Below the pieces are notes generated by a model. It worked only from the letters and a program-made list of their open reading frames with translations. It made no database searches and was not told the DNA's origin. Source: Mermis nigrescens (lineage: Eukaryota; Nematoda; Enoplea; Mermithida; Mermithidae). Taken from it: a stretch of DNA of 64,000 nucleotides. The stretch covers positions 1 through 64,000 of the forward strand of contig JAVLUZ010000840.1 in the NCBI GenBank assembly GCA_036768485.1, written 5' to 3'. Made by a program: the position numbers and the translations under genes. This document shows positions 59,901 to 62,960 of the stretch, in pieces; the stretch's first letter is position 1, and each line of letters opens with the position of its first letter.

Positions 59901-62489
59901 ACTGCGGAGCGTTTATTGCGAAAGAAGTAGCAAAAAATTTGTAGAAACTAGGCGAAATATGAGGAGCGGATGAAGGTGCGATATTTTTTACAGCGAAAGA
60001 TATATAAGCGCGCTCTAAACACGTATTAAAGAATGAGGCTTAGGAAAAACTTAGGTTAGCACAGCATGCACAAGCTAGCGAACGACAAATATGCAAATTA
60101 GGCCAATCAAAGCGACCTCATTAATCAGAATCTCTAATTCATGCCTGAAAAATTCTAGCCAAAGCTATGCAATTAGCTGTGCCAAAAAAGTGTCGAAGAA
60201 ATAATTATGGCGCAAAATATGAGCTAGGCGCAAGCATGTGTATTATTAAGGCAAACGTTTATAATACTCACTGATTTAAAAAATACGACGAAAGTATACG
60301 AAAAAATAATGCTATCAGGCAATATCTTATAAGCACAACTAATGCTGCACGTCAGATGTTTGTCTTGAAATGCAATGTTTTCCTATACTGAAAGAGCGAA
60401 CGAGACAAAAAGACAAATAAATAATACGCACCTTTGGCTTCTGGAAATTTGTGAACTTTTGTTTGTAGTACTACCTACTTACATAAACAGTCGGTAAGTA
60501 TTGGAAAATCTGTGCACGCTTTGCACAAAATAATTTTGGTGTTTAAATATTATTCAGTAATGCTCACTATGAAGTAAATCATTTTTTGAACTTTGATGAC
60601 TCATTCGAATATCAATCTCAAAATTTATCATGACAGTTTTGAGAGGCACTACCGGAAGTTGAAAAAATAGCTTCGTCACACAACACTGAATAGGAGATTT
60701 GAGAAGAAAAACAAACAATAAGGTGCAGGAGAATTTCACCATTTTTACTTATTTCTCTTAAAAAATCTCTTTATACCAGGACGATTCCAAGCATACTTCC
60801 TCAAAGTCCAGAACATATATACATACATGCACATAGAGGTGAGGAGGGTATTACTCCCTAAAAGGTCAGCCGGAGAGGTACTGTCCGGCGATTTTGAGCA
60901 GATGAACCATTTTTTGCATCATTATTCAGGTCAAAAGCAGTAAAAAGGCAAAACTTTCCCGGCACTTCGCGCTAGATTAGGACTTTTAAGCACTTTTTAC
61001 TCAAAAAGCGCCAGAAATTGATAAACTTTTGCATTTGTTTAGTGATAAAAGTGATATAATGCAGTCGAAATGGACTAAAAATGCTTTTAAAATGCGATAC
61101 TACCACGAAAAAACGTTTTATAGGCTATTTTGACCATTTTCATCGTTAAAACAGCGAATTAAATCGTGAACATTAAATTTACTCTTTTGGATTTTTGGGA
61201 TTTCACCCCATTCCGCCAACCCTGACCTTGTGCACCTATGGTCCAGAGTTGGAGGAAAAGTTAAATTCTCAAATTACTGGCCATTTTCAGGTATTTTTCA
61301 GCCCTTGCTGACTCGTTTCTTGATTTTTATCGATAAAAAATACAAGAATAATCGATAAAAAATACAAGAATTTATCGAATATTTTGATCATTCGGATCAT
61401 TGCAACTTCGTTGAACGCAATTTATGGGTGAAATAAAGACTGAAACATATTGATAAAAAAGTATGTTATCTTTACTACTCTCATTACCAAAAATCGTGTA
61501 GAAAATGTACGATAGCGCAAAATCGCTTCACAGTGACTCGGGTCATGGACCCTATGCGTCCTGAAGTGATCGAACTGGCGCAAAATTTCAGCCGAATAAA
61601 ACAAAACCATGTGCTTAATGAATCTCGATAAAATTAAGCTTCAGTATGAATTAACTGACTTCAAAATGCTTGTGACTGGTTCATATCTGAAGAAAGTGTA
61701 TTTTATTGGCCTATTGGCAGATCACATGTACGTAATCACAACGCTTTATTCAAACCTCGTAGGTACAATACAATCGCCAAGAATAATTACGCAACGTTTC
61801 GGCAGTTATACCTGCCGTCGTCGTCAGGCGTCTTACAGAATACGCGAAATTGTGGGCACCAGGAATTGAACCTTACCAGCTAAGTATCATTTAATCCCTA
61901 AAGTCTGCGGTTTTTAGGTAAAAGGCTTAGACTTTAGAAAGAAATACCATACTTAGCTGGTAAGGTTCAATTCCAGGTGCCCACAACGCTCTTATGATTC
62001 TGTAAGAGCCTGACGACGACGGTAGGTATAACTGTCGAAAGCGTTGCGTATTGTTCTTAGCATTGTATAGTACCTACGGGTTTGAATCTAAAGCATTATT
62101 ATTATTTTATCTGACTGCCAATAGGCCAAAAATACACTTTCTTTAGTATGAATTAAGTCAAAGCAATACATAAAACAAAATAAGAGGCGTAATAAAAAGT
62201 ATCACAAGCAAATGAGTGAGGTTAATAGAAGCGAGCCATAAAATCAGATCGACTGTCCAACCCAAAAAATGATATTTTTAATAATCATAAATGCATATGA
62301 TCCAAAGTTGTAGGCGTAAATCGAGTTTCACCGGAAATAAACGAATGTTGAATAAATAATAAAAAATTAATCCAAAAGAAAAAACATGCAAAAAAGTGAT
62401 AAAACACAGCTCAACTTACCATGGTGCTGGAATGAAGCTGCAGTTGTTATTAGCACGAACAAGGTTCCGGCATAAAGCATGTCGCCCAT
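9714..62489 (-). CDS. clstn: calsyntenin gene, 19 coding exons (span entry)
   Basis: Calsyntenins are single-pass synaptic membrane proteins of the cadherin superfamily. They act in synapse adhesion and, through cytoplasmic WDD motifs, link vesicles to kinesin-1 light chain. Nineteen exons (each listed) join in phase to a CDS of 3390 nt, 1129 residues, somewhat longer than vertebrate calsyntenin-1 (about 980 from memory). Order: signal peptide (1-22), two cadherin repeats (about 30-250), LG/LNS domain (about 330-610), conserved calsyntenin region (about 610-855), juxtamembrane linker (855-943), transmembrane helix (about 946-968), WDD motif near 1025, acidic stretch (1063-1079), second WDD near 1115. 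Seventeen of the eighteen introns begin GT, the exception being intron 9, and all end AG. Reading phase agrees across all junctions. Splice sites were chosen by phase plus homology, so individual junctions may shift by a few bases. The promoter and poly(A) site were not identified. Confidence 0.9.
10050..10430 (-). repeat. dispersed repeat family E (reverse copy)
   Basis: Family E is about 350-400 bp and contains 'tagagcatcgtcagaaa' and a 'ttctcatgctgtgcatgt'-like right end. This copy in intron 18 is reversed relative to 42105-42490 and keeps the degenerate hairpin near 10246. A fragment of another repeat with 'gggcagcagccaaattctg' follows at 10434-10586. Confidence 0.65.
11158..11260. repeat. 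AAT microsatellite
   Basis: Interrupted (AAT)n/(ATT)n tract in intron 18, followed by a short (AAAT)n stretch near 11280-11300 and a second small AAT run near 11541-11563. Confidence 0.9.
11854..11927 (-). CDS. clstn: calsyntenin exon 18: 74-nt microexon of the cytoplasmic tail
   Basis: This exon is too short to stand out as an open frame. Acceptor GATTTCAG lies upstream (11928-11935) and donor GTAAAT downstream. It reads QGNDLSIRSKAKDSTYSEMS, then SDED plus two bases that complete a serine with exon 19. It solves an otherwise impossible phase mismatch between exon 17 (ends in phase 0) and exon 19 (needs two extra bases). Serine- and acid-rich content fits the calsyntenin tail between the two WDD motifs. 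Skipping it would shift the frame of exon 19. Confidence 0.85.
12243..12687 (+). repeat. hAT-like MITE family D, complete copy
   Basis: The element runs from CACACATTCCCATAG to CTTGGGAAACTATG. The flanks ATCCCCAA (12235-12242) and ATCCCCAG (12688-12695) match at 7 of 8 positions. It carries the hairpin GGCGCTTCGCGCC at 12391-12403. It is inserted in a family G copy. Confidence 0.85.
12696..12943 (+). repeat. MITE family A copy inserted in a TSD
   Basis: Flanks ATCCCCAG (12688-12695) and GTCCCCAG (12944-12951) match at 7 of 8. The left flank is also the right TSD of the family D element, so this copy entered the duplicated target later. Confidence 0.85.
13290..13690 (+). repeat. dispersed repeat family E copy
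   Basis: It shows the 'tagagcaccgtcagaaacg' block at about 13567 and ends at CATGCTGTGCATGTACAG. It lies in intron 17. Confidence 0.7.
13968..14200 (-). repeat. MITE family A copy
   Basis: Reverse copy from CACACCTGGGCG to GCCCACCTATG, with flanks GTTGTACA and GTCGTACA (7 of 8). Confidence 0.88.
14505..14785 (-). CDS. clstn: calsyntenin exon 17: transmembrane helix and first WDD motif
   Basis: Acceptor CGCCATAG precedes 14785 and donor GTAAGT follows 14505. The peptide opens with GGTLAVVMVICVCFLVILLA, a single hydrophobic helix, then a basic stop-transfer segment (KMRATRRRLAKQRRQRR), a low-complexity Ala/Gly/Thr stretch, and finally DLTWDDAGMTIIVNPIE. This matches the vertebrate calsyntenin order of transmembrane helix, basic patch and the WDD...VNP(M/I)E signature very closely. 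It is the strongest single diagnostic exon of the gene. The GC-rich alanine run makes a long antisense open frame that is only a shadow. Confidence 0.97.
15030..15128 (-). repeat. MITE family A fragment
   Basis: A reverse fragment keeping only the outer end, with CTTGCTGCCCACGTATG at its terminus. Confidence 0.6.
15436..15673 (-). repeat. MITE family A copy with perfect 8-bp TSD
   Basis: Reverse copy flanked by CACACGAC at 15428-15435 and 15674-15681. It lies in intron 16. Confidence 0.92.
15857..16121 (-). CDS. clstn: calsyntenin exon 16: juxtamembrane linker
   Basis: Acceptor GCTTTTCAG precedes 16121 and donor GTATTT follows 15857. The 88 residues start LKIDMKKTTATPSTGQ and end PFSPALQAGP. 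They are rich in Pro, Ser and Lys, as expected for the poorly conserved stalk between the ectodomain and the membrane, where calsyntenins are shed by proteases. Identification rests on phase, position between exons 15 and 17, and coding composition rather than on sequence similarity. Confidence 0.85.
16216..16381 (+). repeat. MITE family C copy
   Basis: Family C is about 166 bp with terminal inverted repeats CAGGCACGTAGCTG and CAGCTACGTGCCTG. Here the left end is CAGGAACGTAGCTGG. Flanks TTTATGAA and TTTATAAA match at 7 of 8. Confidence 0.85.
16480..16735 (+). repeat. MITE family A copy with perfect 8-bp TSD
   Basis: Flanked by GATCACGC at 16472-16479 and 16736-16743. Ends CATAGGTTTGC and CGCCCAGGTGTG. 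It lies in intron 15. Confidence 0.92.
17053..17640. repeat. composite of MITE family A sequences
   Basis: A forward copy starts at CGTAGGTGGGCAGCACC (17053). From about 17260 it gives way to mixed forward and reverse fragments, including a reverse copy of the 'aatggttagtgctcg' block near 17505. The parts were rearranged and no single TSD is clear. Confidence 0.6.
18207..18534. repeat. TA-flanked palindromic foldback MITE (family T)
   Basis: The two halves are near-perfect reverse complements meeting at 'ttagctatagctaa'. Ends are CAGTGGTCGCCATG and CATGGCGACCACTG, flanked by TA on both sides. The TA target and CAGT start suggest a Tc1/mariner-type origin. It can fold into one hairpin of about 150 bp per arm. 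It lies in intron 15. Confidence 0.9.
18882..19027 (-). CDS. clstn: calsyntenin exon 15: membrane-proximal ectodomain
   Basis: Acceptor CGTTTTAG precedes 19027 and donor GTATGA follows 18882. With the G carried from exon 14 it reads GRANYKDFEKILQQVHYFNS, then RPEEF, a cysteine-containing FTVFCSMYGG segment and SNRFDVT. This aligns with the vertebrate segment having ASYEEVLHLLRYRNW and FKLICSELNGRYISNEFKV. A more upstream CAG acceptor exists but is out of phase, so TTTTAG was chosen. Confidence 0.92.
19098..20050 (+). repeat. family G long copy with internal tandem modules
   Basis: It starts TAACGGCTCGAAATTGGG and ends GGGGGGATCCCCATTC. The interior holds the 'tgtacaaagatttttggg' module and two related units built around GGCGCTTCGCGCC (19285) or variants. 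It lies in intron 14. Related sequence lies at 39790-40893, 49190-49690 and 52505-53460. Confidence 0.7.
20706..20977 (-). repeat. MITE family A copy with perfect 8-bp TSD
   Basis: Flanked by ATTGCACA at 20698-20705 and 20978-20985. The interior has a triplicated 'ccccagaaaccaaaata' motif. It lies in intron 14. Confidence 0.92.
21655..21975 (+). repeat. dispersed repeat family E copy
   Basis: It contains 'tagaaagcatcgtcaggaacg' near 21878 and is followed by a diverged fragment with gaccccccaaatcgatagac. It lies in intron 14. Confidence 0.6.
22213..22380 (+). repeat. MITE family A copy with internal deletion
   Basis: The left half (AAGTGGGCGGCACC) and right end are present but the central actat block is deleted. 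Flanks ATCCTCAC and ATCCTCCAC are similar. It lies next to the exon 14 donor. Confidence 0.7.
22417..22572 (-). CDS. clstn: calsyntenin exon 14: conserved ectodomain
   Basis: Acceptor CTGCTTTAG precedes 22572 and donor GTGCGT follows 22417. Completing a codon with exon 13, it reads DSKTQHRELDYCKIISEPHM, continues through a serine-rich loop to ARLPDLDFEHVNDGLLFK and leaves one base. It aligns with the LDTCEV...VDMARL...ELGMTFTG portion of vertebrate calsyntenin, with the cysteine conserved. Confidence 0.9.
23247..23480 (+). repeat. dispersed repeat family H, uninterrupted copy
   Basis: It starts TAACGTGGCAACCTGCC and is closely matched by 50347-50755. This copy reads straight through ACCGACTACTCGGGC, the site where the other copy carries a 182-bp insertion, so it provides the empty site. 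Confidence 0.8.
23914..24558 (+). repeat. hAT-like element with 8-bp TSD, ~645 bp
   Basis: Terminal inverted repeats CAGGCCCGTATCCAGG and CCTGGATACGGCCCTG. Flanks CCCTCCAC and CTCTCCAC match at 7 of 8. The interior repeats a unit containing GGCGCGAAGCGCC (24166 and 24376) three times and has no coding frame. It lies in intron 13. Confidence 0.85.
24808..25052 (+). repeat. family G copy
   Basis: It starts TAACTGCTCAAAATTTAGG and runs through 'ttttcggccgaaaatggccaaaa' to a GGGAGATCC right end. It lies in intron 13 and is shared with 12210-13135, 19098-20050, 40570-40893 and 55723-55950. Confidence 0.7.
25617..25802 (-). CDS. clstn: calsyntenin exon 13: conserved ectodomain
   Basis: Acceptor AATTTTCAG precedes 25802 and donor GTAAAT follows 25617. 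It reads GQPLPVLFPIVESKISVIGG, then RHLVEYSRSEVAEKGVALFP and DLKIYLVQTLS. This aligns with the vertebrate PEEPKISLSG...FESSEGVFLFPELRII segment. The intron side of the acceptor carries a long C/T-rich tract, a strong polypyrimidine tract. Confidence 0.93.
27173..27369 (-). repeat. hAT MITE family B copy with perfect 8-bp TSD
   Basis: Family B is about 197 bp with ends CAGTGGCGGATCYAGG and TAAATCCGCCCCTG. This reverse copy is flanked by CTAATAAT at 27165-27172 and 27370-27377. It lies in intron 12. Confidence 0.95.
27660..28065. repeat. degenerate ~37-bp tandem repeat
   Basis: About ten diverged units resemble 'aaatagctaattttctgagcccaaaaaggct'. Spacing varies and identity is moderate. Units carry short self-complementary parts (AGCT, GCCAAAAAGGC). 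It lies in intron 12. Confidence 0.6.
28679..28838 (-). CDS. clstn: calsyntenin exon 12: conserved ectodomain
   Basis: Acceptor TTTTTCCAG precedes 28838 and donor GTGTGT follows 28679. The peptide EAIFNRDMSELTLKAKNAKD continues to MLRKVSYLNSRSNPTFGDRF and IIVTVNCE. It aligns with the vertebrate LTLEGEDLGELDKAMQHISYLNSRQFPTPGIRRLKITSTIKC segment; the YLNSR core is identical. Confidence 0.95.
29026..29275 (-). repeat. MITE family A copy with perfect 8-bp TSD
   Basis: Flanked by ATTGGGAC at 29018-29025 and 29276-29283. It lies in intron 11, just beside a small direct repeat of 'atgacgtcacaacactgaaat'. Confidence 0.92.
29977..30162 (-). CDS. clstn: calsyntenin exon 11: end of LG domain
   Basis: Acceptor TTTCGACAG precedes 30162 and donor GTAAAT follows 29977, both in phase 0. 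It reads NRLVVGACWQGGVGKMTQHF, then RGYLSGLTFLPQKLERPNVL and QCLMQCKERLEF. It aligns with LVVGACWQ...HMTQFFRGNLAGLTLRSGKL...CLYTCKEGLD of vertebrates. The VVGACW motif is the closing LG strand. Confidence 0.96.
30449..31215 (+). repeat. two or three adjoining family E copies
   Basis: Blocks with 'tagagcatcgtcagaaacact' (about 30723) and 'acgagcattgtctgaaacg' (about 31011) and repeated ends CATGCTGTACATGT and CATGCTGTGCATGT show at least two tandem copies in intron 10. Confidence 0.65.
31529..31624 (-). CDS. clstn: calsyntenin exon 10: LG domain strand
   Basis: Acceptor TTTATTCAG precedes 31624 and donor GTAATT follows 31529, both phase 0. The 32 residues INLYVDGISVEDVGESAEIL continue to DDWPMHHIRDMR. 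This aligns with VTLYVDGTSHEPFSVTEDYPLHPSKIET of vertebrates. The exon has no start codon and is short, so it is easily missed. Its 5' edge and acceptor are repeated in tandem in the adjoining intron (31625-32250). Confidence 0.93.
31606..32250 (-). repeat. tandem array of ~120-141-bp units carrying the exon 10 acceptor
   Basis: Five units each contain 'cacgtataaatttatctgag' (the first bases of exon 10 plus the acceptor), then 'taaattaaggttacagtaag', then a TTAATTA-rich part. The junction equivalents fall at about 31625 (real), 31745, 31886, 32026 and 32148. The real exon continues past this edge; in the other units the exon-like part stops after about 20 bases. The acceptor AG is kept in most units. 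Confidence 0.92.
33005..34400 (-). repeat. tandem array of ~155-bp units carrying the exon 9 3' end
   Basis: Six diverged units repeat the last 60-70 bases of exon 9, the donor region and about 90 bases of intron containing 'ttggcaatcgatgagcaaaaa'. Donor-equivalent positions are near 34327 (attached to exon 9), 34171, 34007, 33854, 33174 and 33017. Spacing is 153-164 bp except for one gap of 680 bp, which contains a family A insertion and other sequence. Confidence 0.9.
33278..33531 (-). repeat. MITE family A copy inside the exon 9 array
   Basis: Flanks GTCCTGCC (33270-33277) and GTCCTGAC (33532-33539) match at 7 of 8. It lies within intron 9, between units of the tandem array. Confidence 0.88.
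34326..34573 (-). CDS. clstn: calsyntenin exon 9: LG domain core, donor site altered
   Basis: Acceptor TTATTCAAG precedes 34573. It reads RLNRHHFAVYAKKCKLEVLF across the junction, then a basic and serine/aspartate-rich insert (KKRQKRLKNRLKR, then SPDQSEDDD), then EPAEWRWHLDQVCDSSWHHY and SLNVKFPT. The flanks match MNRHHYSLYVHGCRLIFLF and RPAEFHWKLNQVCDEEWHHYVLNVEFPS of vertebrates. The insert makes this loop about 25 residues longer than in vertebrates. Homology and phase put the exon end at ACA (34326), but the next bases are ATAATA, not GT. An alternative in-frame end at 34341 would use GTCAAA and drop five residues. Confidence 0.85.
35328..35520 (-). CDS. clstn: calsyntenin exon 8: LG domain start
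   Basis: Acceptor TTTTCTACAG precedes 35520 and donor GTAATT follows 35328. The peptide VFVFDGNSNAVIVAESTLSP continues through NFTFNFWMKREKPQ and KETILCLSDDH. It aligns with QVFEFNGTQAVRIPDGVVSV, FTISVWMRH and KETILCSSD of vertebrates. The acceptor side of this exon is repeated in tandem in intron 7. Confidence 0.94.
35505..36120 (-). repeat. tandem units carrying the exon 8 acceptor
   Basis: The real acceptor (junction 35520/35521) is followed in the intron by two further copies of the same edge, at about 35833 and 35963, each with GTTTT at the exon-like side, CTGTA/CTGCA for the CAG, and then 'agatgttgcgcgaaaat' and 'aacgacgacggaa'. After removing the family C insertion the spacing is about 139 and 130 bp. 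A third, more degraded stretch with 'aatcaataattagcag' extends to about 36120. Confidence 0.85.
35636..35801 (+). repeat. MITE family C copy with perfect 8-bp TSD
   Basis: Ends CATGCACGTAGCTGG and CAGCTACGTGCCTG, flanked by TCTGTCTG at 35628-35635 and 35802-35809. It interrupts the first intronic unit of the exon 8 acceptor array. Confidence 0.93.
36785..37448. repeat. TA-flanked foldback MITE (family T) split by a nested MITE
   Basis: Ends CTGTGCTCGCCATG and CGAGCACTG, with TA on both sides. The arms are inverted repeats around about 36960. The right arm is interrupted by the family A copy at 37115-37369. It is related to the intact element at 18207-18534. Confidence 0.85.
37115..37369 (+). 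repeat. MITE family A copy nested in family T
   Basis: It runs from CATAGGTGGGCGG to CCAGGTGTG. Comparing with the opposite arm of the host element shows that the host sequence is continuous except for this insertion. The 8-bp flanks have diverged (5 of 8). Confidence 0.85.
37514..37971 (-). repeat. hAT-like MITE family D copy with perfect 8-bp TSD
   Basis: Reverse copy from CATAATTCCCAAG to CGGGAATGTGTG, flanked by GACCAGAG at 37506-37513 and 37972-37979. The hairpin GGCGCGAAGCGCC lies at 37808-37820. It lies in intron 7. Confidence 0.93.
38047..38165 (-). CDS. clstn: calsyntenin exon 7: linker before LG core
   Basis: Acceptor ACTCGTCAG precedes 38165. With one base from exon 6 it reads NIDKNTVELLPSSKNIHIEN, then EAVGAGGNDTNSAMNSAEEE. 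It aligns with the vertebrate AGTAELLPSPSG segment through the conserved ELLPS. Donor choice is uncertain: GTTGGT after 38047 keeps phase 0, and GTTCTA nine bases on would also be in frame. It is too short and Met-poor to stand out as an open frame. Confidence 0.82.
39060..39425 (+). repeat. dispersed repeat family E copy abutting the exon 6 donor
   Basis: It carries 'tagagcatagccgaaaatgcc' near 39285 and ends CCACGCTATGCGTG at about 39422, only about 30 bases from the end of exon 6. It therefore occupies the start of intron 6. Confidence 0.7.
39452..39706 (-). CDS. clstn: calsyntenin exon 6: pre-LG ectodomain
   Basis: Acceptor CGTTTTCAG precedes 39706 and donor GTAAGC follows 39452. It reads IMNSAGDCRNELVDVPFQLD, then YLAGRGALPLFSAARLRICG, then a segment ending SCDRENLSIDLQRKLC. 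This aligns with RIEYEPGTGALAVFPNIHLETC and KGCDRDTYSEKSLHRLC of vertebrates with cysteines in register. Antisense open frames over it are shadows caused by its GC content. Confidence 0.93.
39790..40893 (-). repeat. family G/F composite, reverse orientation
   Basis: The right end (40570-40893) is a reverse family G copy ending GAGCCGTTACATG. The left part has 'tgcacaaagatc', 'tctttgtacaa' and a hairpin variant at about 40408. A stretch at 39970-40380 shows nothing I recognise. It lies in intron 5. Confidence 0.55.
41033..41605 (+). repeat. dispersed repeat family I copy, interrupted
   Basis: Family I (about 420 bp) has 'aatgcagtcaaaatggactaaaaatgc' type sequence and ends TGTGCACCTATG. The family C element at 41071-41239 is inserted in it. 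A reverse copy follows at 41705-42115, so the pair is inverted with a spacer of about 100 bp. Confidence 0.75.
41071..41239 (+). repeat. MITE family C copy nested in family I
   Basis: Ends CAGGCACGTAGCTTGCC and GATACGTGCCTG. Flanks GTGTTACC and TTGTTACC match at 7 of 8 and lie within the 'gtgttacccctgaaggg' start of the host repeat. Confidence 0.88.
41705..42115 (-). repeat. dispersed repeat family I, reverse copy
   Basis: It is the inverse of the copy ending at 41605, beginning near 'gcacaaggtcagggttgg'. It includes a GCGCGAAGCGCC-type hairpin variant at about 41960. Confidence 0.7.
42116..42490 (+). repeat. dispersed repeat family E copy
   Basis: It contains GGCGCTTCGCGCC at 42283-42295 and 'tagagcatcgtcaaaaatgc' near 42388, ending in a C run at about 42481. 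It lies in intron 5. Confidence 0.7.
43189..43384 (+). repeat. hAT MITE family B copy with perfect 8-bp TSD
   Basis: Flanked by TCAGGTAG at 43181-43188 and 43385-43392. Ends CAGTGGCGGATCCAGG and AAATCCGCCCCTG. It lies in intron 5. Confidence 0.95.
44088..46472. mobile_element. 2.4-kb TA-flanked foldback element
   Basis: Inverted arms of about 870 bp (about 44088-44950 and 45600-46472) enclose a 650-bp loop. Ends are CAGTACGCGCCTTGAA and TTCAAGGCGCGTACTG with TA on each side. Each arm has an open frame of about 100 residues that differ by a frameshift, starting MLQSDFSERTS; I do not recognise the product and it lacks a DDE/D transposase motif that I can see. The loop has no convincing gene. 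It is probably non-autonomous and Tc1/mariner-like. It lies in intron 5. Confidence 0.88.
47030..47460 (-). repeat. tandem units carrying the exon 5 donor end
   Basis: Three diverged units of about 145-170 bp share 'gctttacac..atcatcgcg', 'agtaagac' and 'tatttaaa'. The edge equivalent to the exon 5 end falls at 47429 (real), about 47303 and about 47134. Only the first is attached to coding sequence. Confidence 0.7.
47429..47638 (-). CDS. clstn: calsyntenin exon 5: end of cadherin repeat 2
   Basis: Acceptor TGTTTTCAG precedes 47638 and donor GTGAGT follows 47429. It reads GILRNVKALNASSLDSYLVT, then VTAHDCGMRRSTKPAVVTVK, then a Ser/Lys/Pro linker. It aligns with IKNTEKLNYGKEHQYKLTVTAYDCGKKRATEDVLVKI of vertebrates; the AxDCG motif is diagnostic of calsyntenin cadherin repeats. 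Confidence 0.95.
47700..47912. repeat. AAT/ATT microsatellite
   Basis: A tract of (AAT)n that switches to (ATT)n at about 47870, forming a perfect AT-rich palindrome. It lies in intron 4. Confidence 0.92.
48321..48515 (+). repeat. hAT MITE family B copy
   Basis: Flanks CCATACAT (48313-48320) and CCATATAT (48516-48523) match at 7 of 8. It lies in intron 4. Confidence 0.93.
48864..49081 (-). CDS. clstn: calsyntenin exon 4: cadherin repeat 2
   Basis: Acceptor TTACTGTAAG precedes 49081 and donor GTTATT follows 48864. It reads RALVEVKVEDTNNHEPQFEQ, then SWYNVEIEENRIYDAILLVK, ANDADCGHPYGEICRYEI and a short end SES. The EDTNNHEPQF motif is the inter-repeat calcium linker, and NDADC...ICRYEI aligns with VDADCSPQFSQICSYEI of vertebrates. 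Both splice sites are weak but are the only ones in phase with exons 3 and 5. Confidence 0.96.
49190..49690 (-). repeat. family F module (tgtacaaagat / GGCGC hairpin)
   Basis: Reverse counterpart of 52505-53460. It holds 'tgtacaaagat' motifs, 'ggtagtgtattttagctaatttc' and hairpin variants at about 49428 and 49521. It lies in intron 3. Confidence 0.65.
50347..50755 (+). repeat. dispersed repeat family H with an insertion
   Basis: It matches 23247-23480 almost throughout but is split by a 182-bp element at 50450-50631. It lies in intron 3. Confidence 0.82.
50450..50631 (+). repeat. 182-bp MITE with defined empty site
   Basis: Terminal inverted repeats CATGGACGTAACCAGG and CCTGGTTACGTCCCTG. 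Comparison with the uninterrupted copy at 23247-23480 shows a duplication of CGACT (50445-50449 and 50632-50636). Confidence 0.9.
50879..51086 (-). CDS. clstn: calsyntenin exon 3: cadherin repeat 1
   Basis: Acceptor CTTCACAG precedes 51086 and donor GTGAAA follows 50879. With one base from exon 2 it reads GPICAYLLENYDEKNVSISR, then PVPFTVRVTDRQTGSARISV and LDCSDPLYKFFIRARRC. It aligns with GEICGFKIHGQNVPFDAVVVDKSTGEG and KLDCELQKDYSFTIQAYDC of vertebrates, with the ELDC-type cysteine conserved. Confidence 0.94.
52058..52504 (+). repeat. hAT-like MITE family D copy
   Basis: It runs from CACACATTCCCATAG to GGGAAACTATG, with flanks CAGCTGGT and CAGTTGAT (6 of 8) and the hairpin at 52203-52215. 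It lies in intron 2. Confidence 0.85.
52505..53460 (+). repeat. family F: tandem ~300-bp modules
   Basis: Three related modules contain GGCGCTTCGCGCC (52732, 52932, 53150, 53244), 'acccagaaattagctaaaat', 'accacactaaaatcgctactgt' and 'aatgtacaaagatttttggga'. The outer parts have 'gtgtttttttttgtac' and 'cttgtacaaaaaaacact', which are inverted. It lies in intron 2. Confidence 0.75.
53995..54178 (+). repeat. hAT MITE family B copy with perfect 8-bp TSD
   Basis: Flanked by CCTTTGTG at 53987-53994 and 54179-54186. It lies in intron 2. Confidence 0.95.
54727..54837 (-). CDS. clstn: calsyntenin exon 2: mature N-terminus
   Basis: Acceptor CCTTTATAG precedes 54837 and donor GTACGC follows 54727. With one base from exon 1 it reads AQIFNAASNVDNVYRGTVKE, then SDVDVEISPGIRVSDGS. 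The YRGTVKESDVDV segment aligns with YHGIVTENDNTVLL at the start of vertebrate cadherin repeat 1. Its junctions fit phase 1 to both neighbours, which is the main support. Confidence 0.83.
54955..55160 (-). repeat. dispersed repeat family E, reverse copy
   Basis: Starts CAGCATGGGAATTC and contains 'ggttctgacgaacttctatcg'. It lies in intron 1 near exon 2. Confidence 0.6.
55723..55950 (-). repeat. family G, reverse copy
   Basis: It begins near 'gaggaatcctccccacccaaagtcgg' and ends at GAAATTTCGAGCCGTCG. It lies in intron 1. Confidence 0.65.
55951..60813. other. intron 1 sequence without recognised genes
   Basis: No exon, RNA gene or clear repeat family was recognised in most of this part of the first intron. 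There is a T-rich stretch at 57041-57240 and a cluster of TAGCTA motifs at 59560-59760. A 114-residue open frame at 57396-57740 has no feature that I can identify. Confidence 0.5.
60814..61240 (+). repeat. dispersed repeat family I with TSD
   Basis: Flanks GTCCAGAA (60806-60813) and GTCCAGAG (61241-61248) match at 7 of 8. The copy starts CATATATACATACATGC and ends TGTGCACCTATG. This puts family I among the elements with CA..TG ends and 8-bp duplications. It lies in intron 1. Confidence 0.82.
61660..62170. repeat. foldback element with tRNA-like box in each arm
   Basis: Arms at about 61660-61905 and 61925-62170 are imperfect reverse complements with a loop of about 20 bases. Each arm holds a GGTTCAATTCC motif like a tRNA T loop (B box) and TTAGCTGGTAA. 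No TSD is certain. It lies in intron 1 about 250 bp from the signal-peptide exon. Confidence 0.8.
62420..62489 (-). CDS. clstn: calsyntenin exon 1: signal peptide
   Basis: ATG at 62487-62489 opens MGDMLYAGTLFVLITTAASF, then QHH, and one base before a strong donor GTAAGT. The hydrophobic core and small residues before the likely cleavage point form a typical signal peptide, as in calsyntenins, where a short first exon encodes only the signal. The phase joins exactly to exon 2. The assignment is by position, phase and signal character, because signal sequences are not conserved. A second in-frame ATG lies three codons in. Confidence 0.78.
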
Positions 62490-62689
62490 AAACAAAACAA
62501 ATCGTTTAATTTGTTAGCATTCGTCGATTTAAATATACTAGTAAATAATAAGCATTCAATCTAGAGCAGAAAATAAATGCTTATTTCTGATGATAAAAAC
62601 ATCGAACTATCAAGCTGATAGACGAATTATGTGGCCTAAAATTTACATATCAAAAAGTCGTTACAATCAACAATTTTCAAGAAATTGTA

Positions 62690-62960
62690 AAGAATGTGCT
62701 GTTTTAGGTGTTTTTAGCCATTTATTTGCTCAGAAGTGTCGAATTTTCGGGGCTTCGCGTCATATACTCATTCCTTGACCATTTTTCAAACTATCCAAAT
62801 TTTTCTGATATTTCCTCTGAATTTTTCATGTTTTATGCTCTGGAAAGATAGAGCACGGTCAGAAATGCCGAGAATGATGTTTTTGACGTGCATCCAAATT
62901 TTTTGAGCCCAAGCGAGCAATATAAAATCTCACCCCTCCCAATTCTCATGCTGCGCACGC
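62690..62960 (+). repeat. dispersed repeat family E copy
   Basis: It contains 'tagagcacggtcagaaatgcc' near 62848 and ends CATGCTGCGCACG. It lies 200-470 bp upstream of the calsyntenin start codon. Confidence 0.65.
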
